This document shows, piece by piece, positions 20,349-31,814 of a stretch of 64,000 nt of DNA. The DNA is from Phytophthora colocasiae (lineage: Eukaryota > Oomycota > Peronosporomycetes > Peronosporales > Peronosporaceae): NCBI GenBank assembly GCA_018806915.1, contig JAGKQI010000098.1:372001-436000 (forward strand). The letters run 5' to 3'. The position numbers were made by a program, and so were the translations under genes. Below the pieces are notes generated by a model. That model had not been told where the DNA came from. It did not search any database and saw only the letters and a list, made by a program, of their open reading frames with translations. Positions within the stretch are counted from its first letter, which is position 1. Every line of letters starts with the position of its first letter.

Positions 20349-21919
20349 ATGTCGCTGACGAAACTACTTCTCCGCCGCACTGCTGCCTCTCGCACTCGTG
20401 CGCTCCCGTCGCTTTCGCTGGCGTCTCGTTCGTTCTCCGACGTTGCTGATGGTACAGTCGTGTCTTTTGCCTCCATTTGTCATTGTCACGTTAAACTAAT
20501 GCGTCAATTCCTCCTTTGTAGCTATCCCAGAGCCTGTTTACTTCGAGGATATTAGCACCGCCTCGTACCGCATCCGCGATGGTATCCAGCAGACCCAGTG
20601 CGAGTACTCGCCGCTGCTGTCGCAACGCATGGGCTATGAGCTGTTCCTGAAGAAGGATCACCGTCAAATGACCGGAAGCTTCAAGGAACGTGGAGCACGC
20701 AATGCTCTGCTGCAGTTGACGGATGAAGAGAAGAAAAACGGTGTGGTGGCTGCCTCGGCTGGCAACCACGCTCAGGCGCTGGCCTACCACGGTCAATTGC
20801 TGGGGATTCCAGTTACCTGTGTCATGCCCAAGGTGGCGCCGCTCACCAAGATTGCTCGTTGCCGTGAACTCGGTGCACGTGTTGTGCTCCACGGTGAACA
20901 CATTCTGGAGGCTCGTGACAAGGCTGAGGATTTCGTGCGCGATGAGGTATTGAAGTGTTTGTTATTGCACTTGTATTTAATTCATGTGGAGCTGATGAAC
21001 CTTTTGTTGTTTGTAGAACATGGTGTACATTAACGGATTCGACCGCCCCGAAATCATTGCAGGTGCTGGTACTATGGGTATTGAAATCCTGAACCAAGTG
21101 CCTGATGTGGACGCCATTGTGGTGCCCGTGGGCGGTGGTGGCCTGATCGCCGGTGTTGCTCTTGCTGTGAAGACGCTTGCCCCGAAAGTACAAGTGATCG
21201 TAAGTTTTTGCGCTATTGAGGTGAATTTTTTTTTAATGATGTTTAGCTAACTGGTACCTTGTTTTGTTTGTTCCTTTCAGGGTGTGGAACCGGAGTATTG
21301 CTCGAGTTACTCGGAAGCTTTGAAGGCCGGCAAGCCCGTGAATATGCCGACACAGCCGACCCTTGCTGATGGTTTGGCTGTCCCTTGTGTTGGCGCGAAC
21401 GCCTTTGAGATTGCCCGTACGTACGTTGACAAGGTGGTGACTGTTTCGGAGCGCTCGATCGCTCTGAGTGTTCTGCGTCTTGTGGAGATGGAGAAGGTCG
21501 TTGTTGAAGGTGGAGGCGCTTCTTCGTTGGCCGCGTTGATCGACAACAAGCTGCCAGAACTGAAGGGTAAGCGTGTCGTGCTACCCCTGACTGGCGGTAA
21601 CATTGACACCCCAGTCCTTGGCCGTGTTATTGACCGTGGTTTGGCTGCCGATGGACGTCTGGTGCGCTTCGTCGCTACCGTGAGCGACCGTCCCGGTGGT
21701 ATCGCTCAACTCACGTGCTTCCTGCGTGACTTCGGTGTGAGTGTGAAGGACATCTACCACGAGCGCGCCTGGGTGCACGCTAGCATCTCACACGTTGCAG
21801 TCAAGTGCGTTGTGGAGACGCAGTCGAGCGAACACGCTCTGGAGCTCAAGCAGCGGCTTCTGGACCAGGGCTACCCCTTGATTTGGGAAGGCTTCCAGGC
21901 TCCACCGGTTGACCTCTAA
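20349..21919 (+). CDS. ILV1: Threonine dehydratase (threonine deaminase), probably mitochondrial
   Basis: Four exons (20349-20451, 20522-20946, 21017-21199, 21281-21919) give 449 residues. The N-terminus (about 30 residues, MSLTKLLLRRTAASRTRAL) is rich in Arg, Ser and Ala and lacks acids, as in a mitochondrial presequence. The PLP-binding Lys is in GSFKERGARNALL (K89), followed by SAGNHAQALAYH. The phosphate-binding glycine loop is PVGGGGLIAGVAL. A single C-terminal ACT domain (about 365-445, VATVSDRPGGIAQL) suggests allosteric control by an amino acid, as isoleucine does in this family. The enzyme converts L-threonine to 2-oxobutanoate and ammonia, the entry step to isoleucine synthesis. One ACT unit rather than two resembles the shorter bacterial-type form. 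A serine-specific or racemase relative is less likely given the ACT domain. Confidence 0.9.
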
Positions 21920-22005
21920 GTAGACGATAGAAACTCGTGCACCATCTAAGTAGAATATGGATGATTTTGTTTATCACTTTCCTATTCCTCCCGTTGCACC
22001 TTCAT

Positions 22006-23088
22006 CTACATCTCCGCCAGTTCTCCTAAGTAAATGTTCTTGTCACTGCTGCAGGAGCCCACAATGGGTTCAGTGGGATGGAAGGTGGCTTCGTTCACGC
22101 TTCCTGTGTGTCCTGGCAAGTGATAGCGCAGGTTTCCTGTTTGGGCGTCCCAGATGTACACGTAGCGGTCAGCCGAACCACTCGTCACGAATCGCATGTC
22201 AGATGACCAGCCACAGCGAATGAGCGTACGGTCGAAGCTGTGCTTGGCTCCCATGAAGGTCATCTTGAGTCGTTCTCCCTTGACGAATGGCCGAATATCC
22301 CACTTCCTCACAGTTGAATCCATAGCATTGGACAGCAAGTAACTCCCATCAGGACTGAGACTTATGCCCGTGACAATGTCTGCATGGCCCTGTAGCACTG
22401 TGCTCACTTCATCCTTACGGAGGTCCCACATCTTGATATCCCCGTCCAGTCCTCCTGCAATTACATGGGAATTATCACCTGAGAAGCACACGGTCGTCAC
22501 CTGAAACTTGTTCTCAAAAGACTTGACAGCACGCTTGGAGCGGACGTCCCATAGCTTCGTGGTGCAGTCGTCCGAGCCGCTGACAAAGAGCGTCGGGCCA
22601 CTGGTCACGGGGCAACAGCTGTTAACCACGGACGAATGGCCGGCAAACTTCTTAATGCGACTACCGTTCTCCGCGTCCCAGAGCCCGAGCGTCTTGTCAG
22701 CTGAAGCGGAGACGATCTGTGCGCTGTTGTAGGTCCACTGGACCTCCAACACCGCGTTCTTGTGGCCGCTTAACACGTTGTAGTTACGGCATTCTCCGTA
22801 CACATCCCAGAGCAGAATACTCCGGTCAAATGAGGACGAAGCCAAGTGCTGGCCATCGGGACTGAATTTCAACGAGTACACGGCAGCACTGTGACCCGAG
22901 AGCTGCATGGTGGGGGCCATCAGGTCTGACGTGCGGTCCCCCACGCGCTTAGCCGCCACCACCGTTGGGTCCACCGCCACAATCTCCGTCACACGCGAAC
23001 GCTTGGCCAGCTGCGTCTCCCCCGCATGCGTCAGCGCCGTGGAAGCACCCGCAGACTCCTCATTACTCAACTTCCTCTTGCCCGCCAT
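22006..23088 (-). CDS. SNRNP40: U5 snRNP 40 kDa WD40 protein (Prp8-binding)
   Basis: Intronless, 360 residues from ATG 23088 (MAGKRKLSNEE; the frame extends upstream only through non-ATG codons). After a basic N-terminus, seven WD40 repeats fill residues about 60-360. Examples are MQLSGHSAAVYSLKFSPDG, SFDRSILLWDVYGEC, SADKTLGLWD, SGSDDCTTKLWDVR and GSADRYVYIWDAQTGNLRY. Order and wording match SNRNP40, a component of the U5 particle and spliceosome that contacts PRP8, including the LPGHTGSVNEATFHPTEP closing repeat. It acts in the nucleus in pre-mRNA splicing. The gene shares a 121-bp divergent promoter with the DUF4211-RING gene. Confidence 0.92.
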   Translation of the reverse strand: MAGKRKLSNEESAGASTALTHAGETQLAKRSRVTEIVAVDPTVVAAKRVGDRTSDLMAPTMQLSGHSAAVYSLKFSPDGQHLASSSFDRSILLWDVYGECRNYNVLSGHKNAVLEVQWTYNSAQIVSASADKTLGLWDAENGSRIKKFAGHSSVVNSCCPVTSGPTLFVSGSDDCTTKLWDVRSKRAVKSFENKFQVTTVCFSGDNSHVIAGGLDGDIKMWDLRKDEVSTVLQGHADIVTGISLSPDGSYLLSNAMDSTVRKWDIRPFVKGERLKMTFMGAKHSFDRTLIRCGWSSDMRFVTSGSADRYVYIWDAQTGNLRYHLPGHTGSVNEATFHPTEPIVGSCSSDKNIYLGELAEM

Positions 23089-23209
23089 TTGCTTGATACT
23101 ACAATTAAAATTCAATTTTTACGGTTCGAAATACAATAATCTCAATACTAACAACTTGAAATATTTGAATAACAACTTCCCGCCATAATTGAGATTGACG
23201 CGCAGGAAG
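23089..23209. promoter_or_regulatory. 121-bp bidirectional promoter region
   Basis: The start codons of SNRNP40 (23088, minus) and the DUF4211-RING gene (23210, plus) are 121 bp apart, so both promoters must overlap or share this A/T-rich stretch. No clear initiator motif was found. Confidence 0.55.
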
Positions 23210-25630
23210 ATGACGGAGCGCGAGGAAGTGGTGATCGACGACGACTCGACGGAGGATGACGAAGTTACCATCATCACACCTGAGGCACGTAAACGTCGCC
23301 GTCGCTCCAATATCCTCACGTTCCAGGACGAAGAAGAAGACGAACAGGAATCGAAAGCTGAAGATGAAGAAGTGGACAAGATTCCCGCATCTTCAGGCCC
23401 ACAGCGCCAGCAGCAGCTTGTACTGAACCCTAATGGCGTCTCTTTGCAGTCCATGACACTGCGTACACCGACGCCGACGCGTCGTTCACGACGTAACATG
23501 CATCAGCTCTCGATTTCTGCGGCAGTTGAACGTGGAGACAGAGGACGTCGGCAGCAAGAAGCAGGAGAAAAAGACGCTGAAGAGGAAGAAGATGACGACG
23601 TGCGCATCATCGAACCTGCGTCTACCAGCTCTGTGACTAGCAGTAGCCGCAATAGACGACCTGCTATTGTGGACAGCGATGAGGAGATGGAGCCGAATCA
23701 GAAACAGGAGCAGGAAGCAGACAACGAGCAAGAAGTGGAGTTTGAAGACACATCGTCGGCATCCAGACGCAGCTCCAGGATCCAACACAAACGCAAAGAG
23801 AAGGATGCGAGTGCACGTAAATTGGATTATCCAATGTTGGGCAATTGTTTGGAGAATTTGGGGCCTCATTATAAAGGAGGAGACGATGACGATGATGACG
23901 ATGGTGATTATCAAGAATCAGAGCCGGAAGAACCATCACCGCCCCCTAAGAAGAAAAGAAGATCGCTACCAAGAGTGGGGGACCGGGACAGCCGCGAGAA
24001 GGTGTATGCGGATGCTGGGGATGATGTGGACGATTTCATTTGTGCTGATGATGAGATTGAATACATGAACGACGACGAGCAAGCTGTGCTCAGTGTCGAT
24101 TCGTCAGATGGCGAGATGGGAGAAGAAGATCCGGAAGAATTGACAGCAATGCTAGCTGCAGGACGCTCCCGAGAAATTAACGAGTGGTTTGAGATTTACA
24201 TGGAGTATCTGGAAGAGTGCATCATTGATCCAGATTTTGAGAACAAGATGCATCGCAAGCGATCCAAGGCTAAACACCAGCTGTATCAACAAGCAATCAA
24301 TCGTGTACGTGGTCATTGCTCAGCTTCCACTTTTGCTACAATGGTTGCTGACTTGTATGTGATCTTTTGGTGTGGACTGAGAAGATTGAGCGCAAGTTGT
24401 GCTCATGCCGCGACAGTGTACGCTCTGGGGTCGCGTGGCCAGAAGAAATGGTGGATGCACTGCAGCATGCTTCCCTCTTTCGGTCTCATAAGGTCCATCC
24501 GGAGAACGATTGCGACGCTTGTAATCGTCACCAAGGTGCAGCAACCTACCACGTGGAGCTTGCTGGGTACACCTGTGATGCTACCAAGCTTTATAGTAAC
24601 AATTGGATGCGACAGTACGTTCGATTGCCATGACTGGGTTACCAATATGGACTAACGTGCTTTCCCTGTGTTGCGCTATCAGCCTGAAAGAAGCAGTGAA
24701 AGAGGCACGTCCTGTACAGGTTTCTTTTGAACTGGGTAGTGTGTGCCATGCGGTAAGACTGTTTGAAGTGCTTGCTATTCAGTGATCTGGAGCCCATAGC
24801 TAACAAAGTATAATTTGGTACAGCGCACCTTGGCATACTGGCAAATGCTCCATGCGAAGCAATTTTGGTGCATTCTAATTGATGCAAAGATGAAACAGTG
24901 TGCAGATAGCTCTGGACGAATCGCAGAGGCATACAGAGAGGAGTTCGTCAAGAAGGAATTTGGTCGGTACAAGAGGATCGTAGGGCTGGTGGAGAAGTTT
25001 GCCGATGATTCAAAGCGAATCGCTTATCTCATGCCAAACGCGTGGAAGAAAATCACGCGACGCAACGTGACGAGTAGTTTCCTTCCGCTCGCCGCTCGTG
25101 CTACACCCCACAGAAAAGGATCACCACGACGAGGGACTCTCGATTCATTTGTTGGGGAAAGTGAAGAAGAGGAGACCGAAGATGAAGAAGAAACTATGGA
25201 GAAAATCGAGGAGGAAAAGCGAATTGCTTCTATTGAAAATAACAACGATGACCTTGCCACCGACGAGGAGGACGAGACGAAAGATGTGGAGGTGATTTCG
25301 CCAGAGCGAACGCCTCGCTGTGAAAGCAAGAAAGAGAGAAAACTCACAACGAAGGAACAAAAAGAGGAGACACAGCAAGTCAAGGAGGAGAAGGATATTG
25401 ATGACCTTATGTGCTTGGTATGTGGTGCATGCCAGCGCAACGCGGGTATTGTACACGGTTTATACCTTCACGTGTACTGCTGCTATGCGTGCGCGAAGCG
25501 TCAACTTCGTATGAAATGTGGTTGTATGGTGTGCAACCGACCTATCGACCGTGTGCTTCGATTGCTTCCTCTCACTGTAGACGCAAGAAACGCGATTCGG
25601 AACCAGCAGCAACTACAGTTGAACAGTTGA
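23210..25630 (+). CDS. DUF4211 protein with C-terminal MDM2-like RING finger
   Basis: Four exons (23210-24304, 24382-24614, 24683-24752, 24824-25630) give 734 residues. The first 240 residues are acidic and basic low-complexity sequence with nuclear-signal-like runs (EARKRRRRSN, PPKKKRRSL). DUF4211 covers about 265-445: DDFICADDEIEYMNDDEQ, then INEWFEIYMEYLEEC, the spliced join NRKIERKLCSCRDSV and the Cys motif CDACNR. A second acidic linker follows. The C-terminus (about 675-725) is a RING of the MDM2/MUL1 type: CLVCGACQRNAGIVHG, then H-x2-CC-x2-CAK and CGCMVCNRPIDRVL. That layout is nearly that of MDM2. The protein is probably nuclear and possibly a ubiquitin E3 ligase. The first intron uses a GAG acceptor (24379-24381); it is supported by the DUF4211 join but should be confirmed by cDNA. 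Confidence 0.75.
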
Positions 25631-25668
25631 ATCTAAGGCAAAATTATGTATGATCTACAGCTCGTGTG

Positions 25669-27156
25669 TTAACTTTCTGTACAGTGTTTGTTGTAGTCGA
25701 ACAGGTAAAGTACCTGGTTTCGACCTGCAAAGGGCAGGAAAGCACTTTGAATCGAGGGGTGTTTCTCCAATAGATACCTCACGAACGTATCGTAAGTGTC
25801 AACTGGTGTGCCATCCTGGCATCGGCGATCAGGGAACACTCGACTCATTACGCAGCAAGGCACAATAGCAAACGGTTTACCAAGTGCCAGAGCAGAATCG
25901 ACGATAGCTTCGGTGGCTTCGTCTGGGTGCATTCCAACGAGTAAGGAACAGTCAGCAAATAGCTCCGAGTGTAGCTTTAACGTCTCCTCATCGAGACAGC
26001 GAGGCAGTTGGCGGCTCATTTTCCGGCCTTTGGCGGCCTCAGCTTTCGCAACAAGCTTCCTGTTGTATTTGCCCAGCTTCATCGGTCTCTACAAAATACA
26101 AATTCCATTTAGCAGATGCATGGTGAGGAGAAAATATCGTTATTGACGTACCGGGTCGATCAGTGTTGTTGGAATGCCTCGTTGAATCCAGAGTTGAATT
26201 GGAATATCACCTTTACCACCAGCAACATCCACGACACCCGTCCCGGCGGCAAGACGCTCTTCACTCAATGATTCCACAAGCCAATCGCAGAAGATTCGAC
26301 TGCGCTGAGCCTTGTCAATTTTGGAGTGAGGATCTCCGCCATCTCCAGCAAGGTGAGCAGCTTTTGCACGTTGTTTCAGTCGCTTTTCCATCCAGCGCCG
26401 TCGGTTTTCCTTAAAATCTTCAGGCTTGCCATGCCAAAAATGACACTGTTCTCCTCGCAGACAGTTGGTGCCACCGGAAGAGGAGAAATAGTACTTGCAC
26501 GCATTGAAGCCGTCCAGCACGACCATATTGGTGTACTTATTACTAGCACCCGCCTTGGACGAAGGTGGCAATACGTACGACCCTTTTCCTGCCGATGCTG
26601 CGTCTCCTGCCTTCTTGTCAGGGTCTGAGTAGCTGAATACGGAGCCCTTGTGATGCAGACTCCAGGACTCTTCAACCTGAATCGAATGCAGTACGAATAG
26701 CCAGCCGTCCAGGTGTCCCTCGTGACGTTTACGCTGCAATACGCCTTGAGATTTCACCACGTCGCCGAGATGCACGTCCCAGTTAATTTGACGAATGGCC
26801 GCAAAGTCCAGAATGCCTTCCTGAGCACGAATCATGACCTCTAGTAGCTCTACCAGGTCGATATTACAGTTGAATTAGCATACGGTAACTGTAACTCACC
26901 ACTTTGATTGTACTGGCAGCGAACGTACCTCCATCTTTGAGTTGAATGTCACCAAACACGAGACCCTTGCTGTAACATCAAGAGGGAAGCACAATAAGTT
27001 TGTTTCGACATTGTATAAACGTTTTCAGCTGACGTACGACAAGTGACGCTTGCGGACCAAACGTCCGTGTACGAAGACGCTGGGTGGTTCGTCATTGCCA
27101 TCAATTGGAGGCAAGTCCTGCAACGACGTGACGTACAGCTCAGGGACCCCAGTCAT
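25669..27156 (-). CDS. Putative SAM-dependent methyltransferase with OB-like and CCCH zinc-finger domains
   Basis: Four exons (27156-27038, 26969-26900, 26847-26152, 26088-25669) give 434 residues. The N-terminus (about 20-110, SVFVHGRLVRKRHLS, GLVFGDIQLKDGG) resembles an OB-fold nucleic-acid-binding domain. A CCCH zinc finger follows with C180, C192, C198 and H202 (C-x11-C-x5-C-x3-H, within NACKYYF..CHFWH). Motif I of a Rossmann methyltransferase is VVDVAGGKGD (about 267-277), and downstream blocks FAIVPCCVMSRVFPDR and VDTYDTFVRYLLE may bind substrate. Two RNA-binding modules plus a methyltransferase suggest an RNA (perhaps tRNA or mRNA) target; the substrate cannot be read from the sequence. 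The intron 2 acceptor (GAG before 26847) is unusual. The gene converges on the DUF4211-RING gene with 38 bp between stops. Confidence 0.7.
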
Positions 27157-28324
27157 TTTTTGGCTCGGCTGTTAAGGATTAACCCCGGTGTATACAATGT
27201 ATACGCCGGGGTTAATGTATAATACGGTTTCGCGGTCGTTGTCGTTCTCGGTCCGCTCTGTTCATCTCAACGCTAGTTTATTGTGAGGACGAAGAAGCAC
27301 GATACGCTTCATTTTTCGCGAAGTCTATTGTTCCATTATCAATCGAGCAGAGCAACAGCAGCTTCTCCGTGCATTTCTAGATGGTGCCAGATGTGATACC
27401 ATAGTATTGGCAGGCTTCGGTGTCCTCAACTTACTGCCCGCAAACATGATAAATTCTCGGTAAAGTCCAGCGCTGACTGCTCTCAGTACATGTAATACCA
27501 GTCTGTACAACGAATGCAAATGTGGGTTTAGCATTGCCTTCATCTTTGAGCCAGCCGTTCTCCAAACAGCACGTTAGATTCTGTAAGTTCACGAGAACAC
27601 GTACTTTTACATCCATGGAGCCACTTACTACTTAAGTAAGTAAGTAAAACTTACTTGAAGCGGTACAAGAGCGCCGATCTCATCCGTGTCCATTGCAAAT
27701 TGCCGTTGCCATTGCCAACGGCATGCGGGCCACACGTCCGTGGTCAAGTTGCACTTGAGTCAAACCAACACCAAGCACCGCGGGGATCGGTCAAGAGCGC
27801 AAAACTTCTGGCGGGATGGATACTTTTTCACCACCAAAAGAATCCGGCGGCAACACGCGCGTCATGCGCACGACAGCGCACAATTCTTAGGCTTGGTACA
27901 TGCCCCGCAAACAGCTCTGACAGATATTCGGCGAGCACTGCACTTGTCCAATGCGGACAGTTATTATTAACGACTGTTGAAGTGCTCGGATCCACCAATC
28001 CCAGTGGATTTTCAATCTCCTGCCACAATATCATGCGACATGCCTCCATTACTAAATGTACAACCCCCACCCCCGACATCAGATGGCGTAGGACACCTGG
28101 GAGATTCAGCTTGTCCAAACCCCAAGGCGCTTCCCTTCCGCGCAGTCTATTGCGCCTTTCGAGGGGAGGAACAAGACGCGCAACAGCGAGAGGCTACAGG
28201 GACATCCGCCCCCCAGCCACAGCAGTAGCGAGGCCGTTGCCACGCATCTCCGCGCTCGCGGAAGAACAGAGCAGCCCAACTGACGCTGAGAAGAGCATCT
28301 AACTGACAGACACAGACGGTAAAC
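27157..28324. other. 1.17-kb divergent intergenic region
   Basis: This separates the methyltransferase and AP2 gene starts. It holds a strong palindrome at 27179-27215. Open frames here (for example 27655-28302 plus, 27828-28118 minus) resemble no family I know and overlap each other. They may be chance frames or remnants of a repeat. The last 150 bp are presumably the AP2 gene 5'UTR. Confidence 0.4.
27179..27215. repeat. 37-bp near-perfect palindrome
   Basis: Arms 27179-27196 and 27198-27215 (18 bp each) pair with one mismatch around a single central base. The left arm reads TTAACCCCGGTGTATACA. It ends 23 bp upstream of the methyltransferase ATG at 27156, so it lies in that gene's promoter or 5'UTR. 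Confidence 0.85.
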
Positions 28325-31300
28325 ATGATGCAGACGCAACCGCTACCCACGTGCGACGAGTATGACCCACTGGACGCACATTTGGACGAGCTGGAGGAGA
28401 CTGGAACCAACTTCCTGCAAGGTAGGAGCATGTTCTTCTTATTCTGATACTCTACGATTTTCTTATTTGATGATGGTACCGTATTGCATTTCAGACTTTA
28501 TCGTAGCACCACAACCGACGCAGAGTGATACTCCGCTCAGCAATTCGAATGGATACACTTCCGAGGAGTCGGACTACTCGGTGGTGACCCCCTCCGATGA
28601 ACAGAATTACCAGGACATGTCGTTCCTGCAGGCTGCCAACACCAGCGACCTCGTAAATGTTGTTGGAGACCTCAGTACAGGTGACCTAACGACCGTCAAC
28701 CCACAGCAGCCGCAGCAAAAGTTCGCGGGCAAAGTCATCAAGGGCAAGGTGCGGGTCTTTCTCAGCTTGCAGTTAGCCAGTTCCCTGCACTGCTGTTGTG
28801 CAGATAAGTTCTGACCTTGGTCTTGTTGTGACAAATCGTGCTCTCTATAGACTTCCAAGTATCGCGGTGTGACACAGACGAGCAAGACCTCGTGGGGCGC
28901 CAAGTACAGCGCCAAACGCATCACCAACACGTGCAAAACGCCTGACGAAGCAGCCCATGCTTACGATGAGTACCTGAAGGCGAATTTTCCGCAGAAATAT
29001 GCCAAATTTGCCAACTTTTGTGACAAGTGTGGCAAGTTTGTGAACCCTCTTGGACTGCCGCAGTTCCAGAGTGAGTGTGAGTGCTCGATCAGCTCCCCAA
29101 CAGGATCTTCCAGTCCGGGAACGTCATCAGTATCCCCCAAGAAGGAGGTATTTAACAGGCAGCAGATCACAACTCCTACAGCAGGGACATCGTCGCTGGT
29201 ACCACCGACGGCCCCGTCTCCTGCAGCAGGGCCTTCTACCGTATCTACAAATGCGGGGTTGAGCACGATGGGGGCTTCGACCCATAGCCTTGATCTGAAT
29301 CCCGCTGAGGAGGAAAATTCCACCTTCCTCAGTCGTCGCTCCAGCAATTTGTCGGTTGGATCGCTCAAGTTCAGCTTTTCGGAGGATACAGAACAATTTT
29401 TCGCCGAATCTTTCAACGATGTGGCCAAGATGTCGTCGGACCGTGGTGGCGCAGCTTTGATTGATGAACAGCAGCAACAGCAGGACCAGAAACGCGATAG
29501 TTTGCCTATTGCGGTTATCAGCTCGGCTGTGGACTCATTTACACAGGAAGACAATTTGGATCAGATCATCAAGGACATCAACCGTTCCTCGTCTTCTCAC
29601 TCGTTGCTGAAGGGGGACACATCGGAGGATCAGATGAATAATGACAGCATGGGTAGCTTTACAGCAACGGGAAGCAGCAGTGGAAGCGGGAAAATGAGTG
29701 AGCTTGCTGCCATGAGCAACTTGGGTGGAGTTCAGGTCGAGCCAACAACGAACAACTCGTTGGACTTTGATGTGGATGAGCTGGACGAATTGACCAAGTA
29801 CTTCCTGTCAGAGAATGACGCTGCTGTCGTCGTACAGCGAGAGCTGCAATGTAACCCTGCTATGGCGCAGCAGAATCCTGCTATGATGGGAATGCAGAAC
29901 GCTCAGTTCAAGAAGATCCACAGCCTTGATTTCGATTCCGATAACACGATGACTGGAAGCTCATCTCGAAGTGGCATTGTCATGAGCGACGTGAAGATGG
30001 AGGACGCTGACATCATGAACCCTTTCTTGGCACCTCCAGTGGTCGCTGGTTCGGGTATGATAATGCCCGCAGGATCGCCCCCTCCTGCTATTATCGACAT
30101 CCAGACCCAGTTTTTGGAGAAGTACTGGCGCAATGACCGAAAGAATATTCAGTGTTTCCCTTACTGCCCGGAGCATGGCGACTACTACCGTGTGCGCATC
30201 GAGAATCTCCAGCATCGATGCAAGGGTGTCTGTCGTGCTCCTGTGAAAGCCCACGTTTCCATTCCGGCCCCTGCAGGAGCATCAGTGGTACAACCTGGTC
30301 TGCTAGTCCTGGCACGTTGCAACAGCACATTTTCTCGCAACATGACACTGACTGAGCAGCAAACATTAAGTTCGCCTGAGATGAGGTCTCTTCAGGGTGT
30401 GAGTGCTGTTGGTATCATCGAGAACTTTGGTCCTCTTGCTACTGGTGCGGAAGGTGTGCAGTTTGACGTAACTTTCCACCCAGATGTGTGGAAATTCGAG
30501 TTCGACCTGCCTAAGAAGCGCCGCCACGTACAAAGCTCGAGCCCTGCGGTATCCTCGCACGGCAACGACGGTGATGCCGGCGGGGACCCCCTGGCAGCGG
30601 AGTTCTTGTACTTCTTCGAGATCGATGTGTTTTACTCACGTGTGAAAACCTCGTTTGAGCGCCTAGGCCACACGGAATCGATCAATTTCCAAATTGGCAA
30701 CACGCGCACGCTCCTTCGGCAGCGAAACAAAATGGTTGAGGAGTTTAACAACAGCAACGGCCCGCAGTCGCACGCTGGACATAATGACATGGACAAGATG
30801 ATGGATGCTGACGAACTGCCGGAAAAGAAGAGGGTGAAGGTGAACTTGGGCCAGCGTGAAATTCTGTCAGGCACTTCATTTAGCGAAGATGGCGGTCTTA
30901 GCAGTCGTGGAATGTCCGGGAAGAAGCTGTCAATTGGCTACATTACCGGTGAGGGCATTTCTTCAGCATCCAAGCGGAACTTGCTGGAGGACAAGTCAAC
31001 TCCAATGGATGTCGACGGATACTTCAGGAGTGACTCGAAGGACTCGATCTTTGATCATGAAGCAGGTTCAGCAGAACTTCCTCAAGTTAAGGCCGACGTA
31101 TGGAAGGATGTGGACGGCGACAGTGATGATCTACAGCAAGCTGCTACGTCAGACTACCGTCCGTATGTCTCGCCAAAACAGAAGGCAAGCAAATTGCAAT
31201 CTGCAGAGTCGCCAGTGGCAACAGCTATCCCGATAAAGGCCAACACAAATGCCCGAGCTGCAATCCCCACGCCTTCAACGAAGGAACCGTACAGTCTACC

Positions 31301-31814
31301 AAAGCTCTTGGCGTACTCATTCGCCTGCGTGCCGCTGTCTGTACTTTTCATTCCGGTGGGTATTTTCCTCTTGCTGGGACTCTTGGTGATTCCTCCGGCT
31401 GCATCGGGGATTGTTGGTACTTTGGATGCCTTGTCAGACATGGAATTGTCTCGCGCCAACGGTAGCTGTATCTCAAGTGATCAACGCATGGTTTTGAATC
31501 GTCTTGCCGAGGAGAAGGTTGACTCTACCGGGAAGCCGAAGGGTGGAATGTTCCGGTTCCACAACAAGGGCGAAGTGTGGGTTCGTATTTTCTATTTCAG
31601 CGGTGCGAAGTTCGTGGTCTCCATGATCTCGTTGATCCCAGCGTTTGTTCTCGCGTTGTTTGCCGGGTTTCTCTATCCAATTCGTCCTGCATCTGTTGCC
31701 ATTGCGAGTGCTGCTTGTGGCTGTGCGCTCTGGTCAAGAGAATACACACGTAACACAACCGGCAAACCATTAGCCGATGCAACGTACTACGACGATGTGG
31801 GTGGACTCGTATGA
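28325..31814 (+). CDS. AP2-domain protein with C-terminal membrane segments
   Basis: Three exons (28325-28421, 28495-28748, 28851-31814) give 1,104 residues. An acidic, Ser/Thr-rich N-terminus precedes an AP2/ERF-type DNA-binding domain (about 118-173). Hallmarks are SKYRGV, a central Trp (TSWGAKY), TPDEAAHAYDEYLK and the closing KFANF. Next comes a small C-x2-C unit (FCDKCGKF) and a long disordered region rich in Ser, Gln and Asn. A folded block (about 530-720, with CFPYCPEHGDYYRVRIENL and VTFHPDVWKFEFDL) follows. The C-terminus holds three hydrophobic stretches: about 935-972 (LSVLFIPVGIFLLLGLLVI) and about 1025-1080 (MISLIPAFVLALFAGFLYP, VAIASAACGCALWS). A DNA-binding domain and membrane anchor in one frame suggest a dormant transcription factor released by cleavage, or an ER/nuclear-membrane protein. 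That role is inference. Confidence 0.72.

Noticed and set aside
24305..24655. Unspliced continuation of the DUF4211 reading frame to a stop at 24655
   Set aside because: The unspliced frame loses the conserved DUF4211 Cys motif and the RING. The spliced frame restores both.
27655..28302. 215-codon plus-strand open frame upstream of the AP2 gene
   Set aside because: Low-complexity Arg/Pro/Thr composition, overlapping frames on both strands and no family resemblance. It may be chance or repeat-derived sequence.
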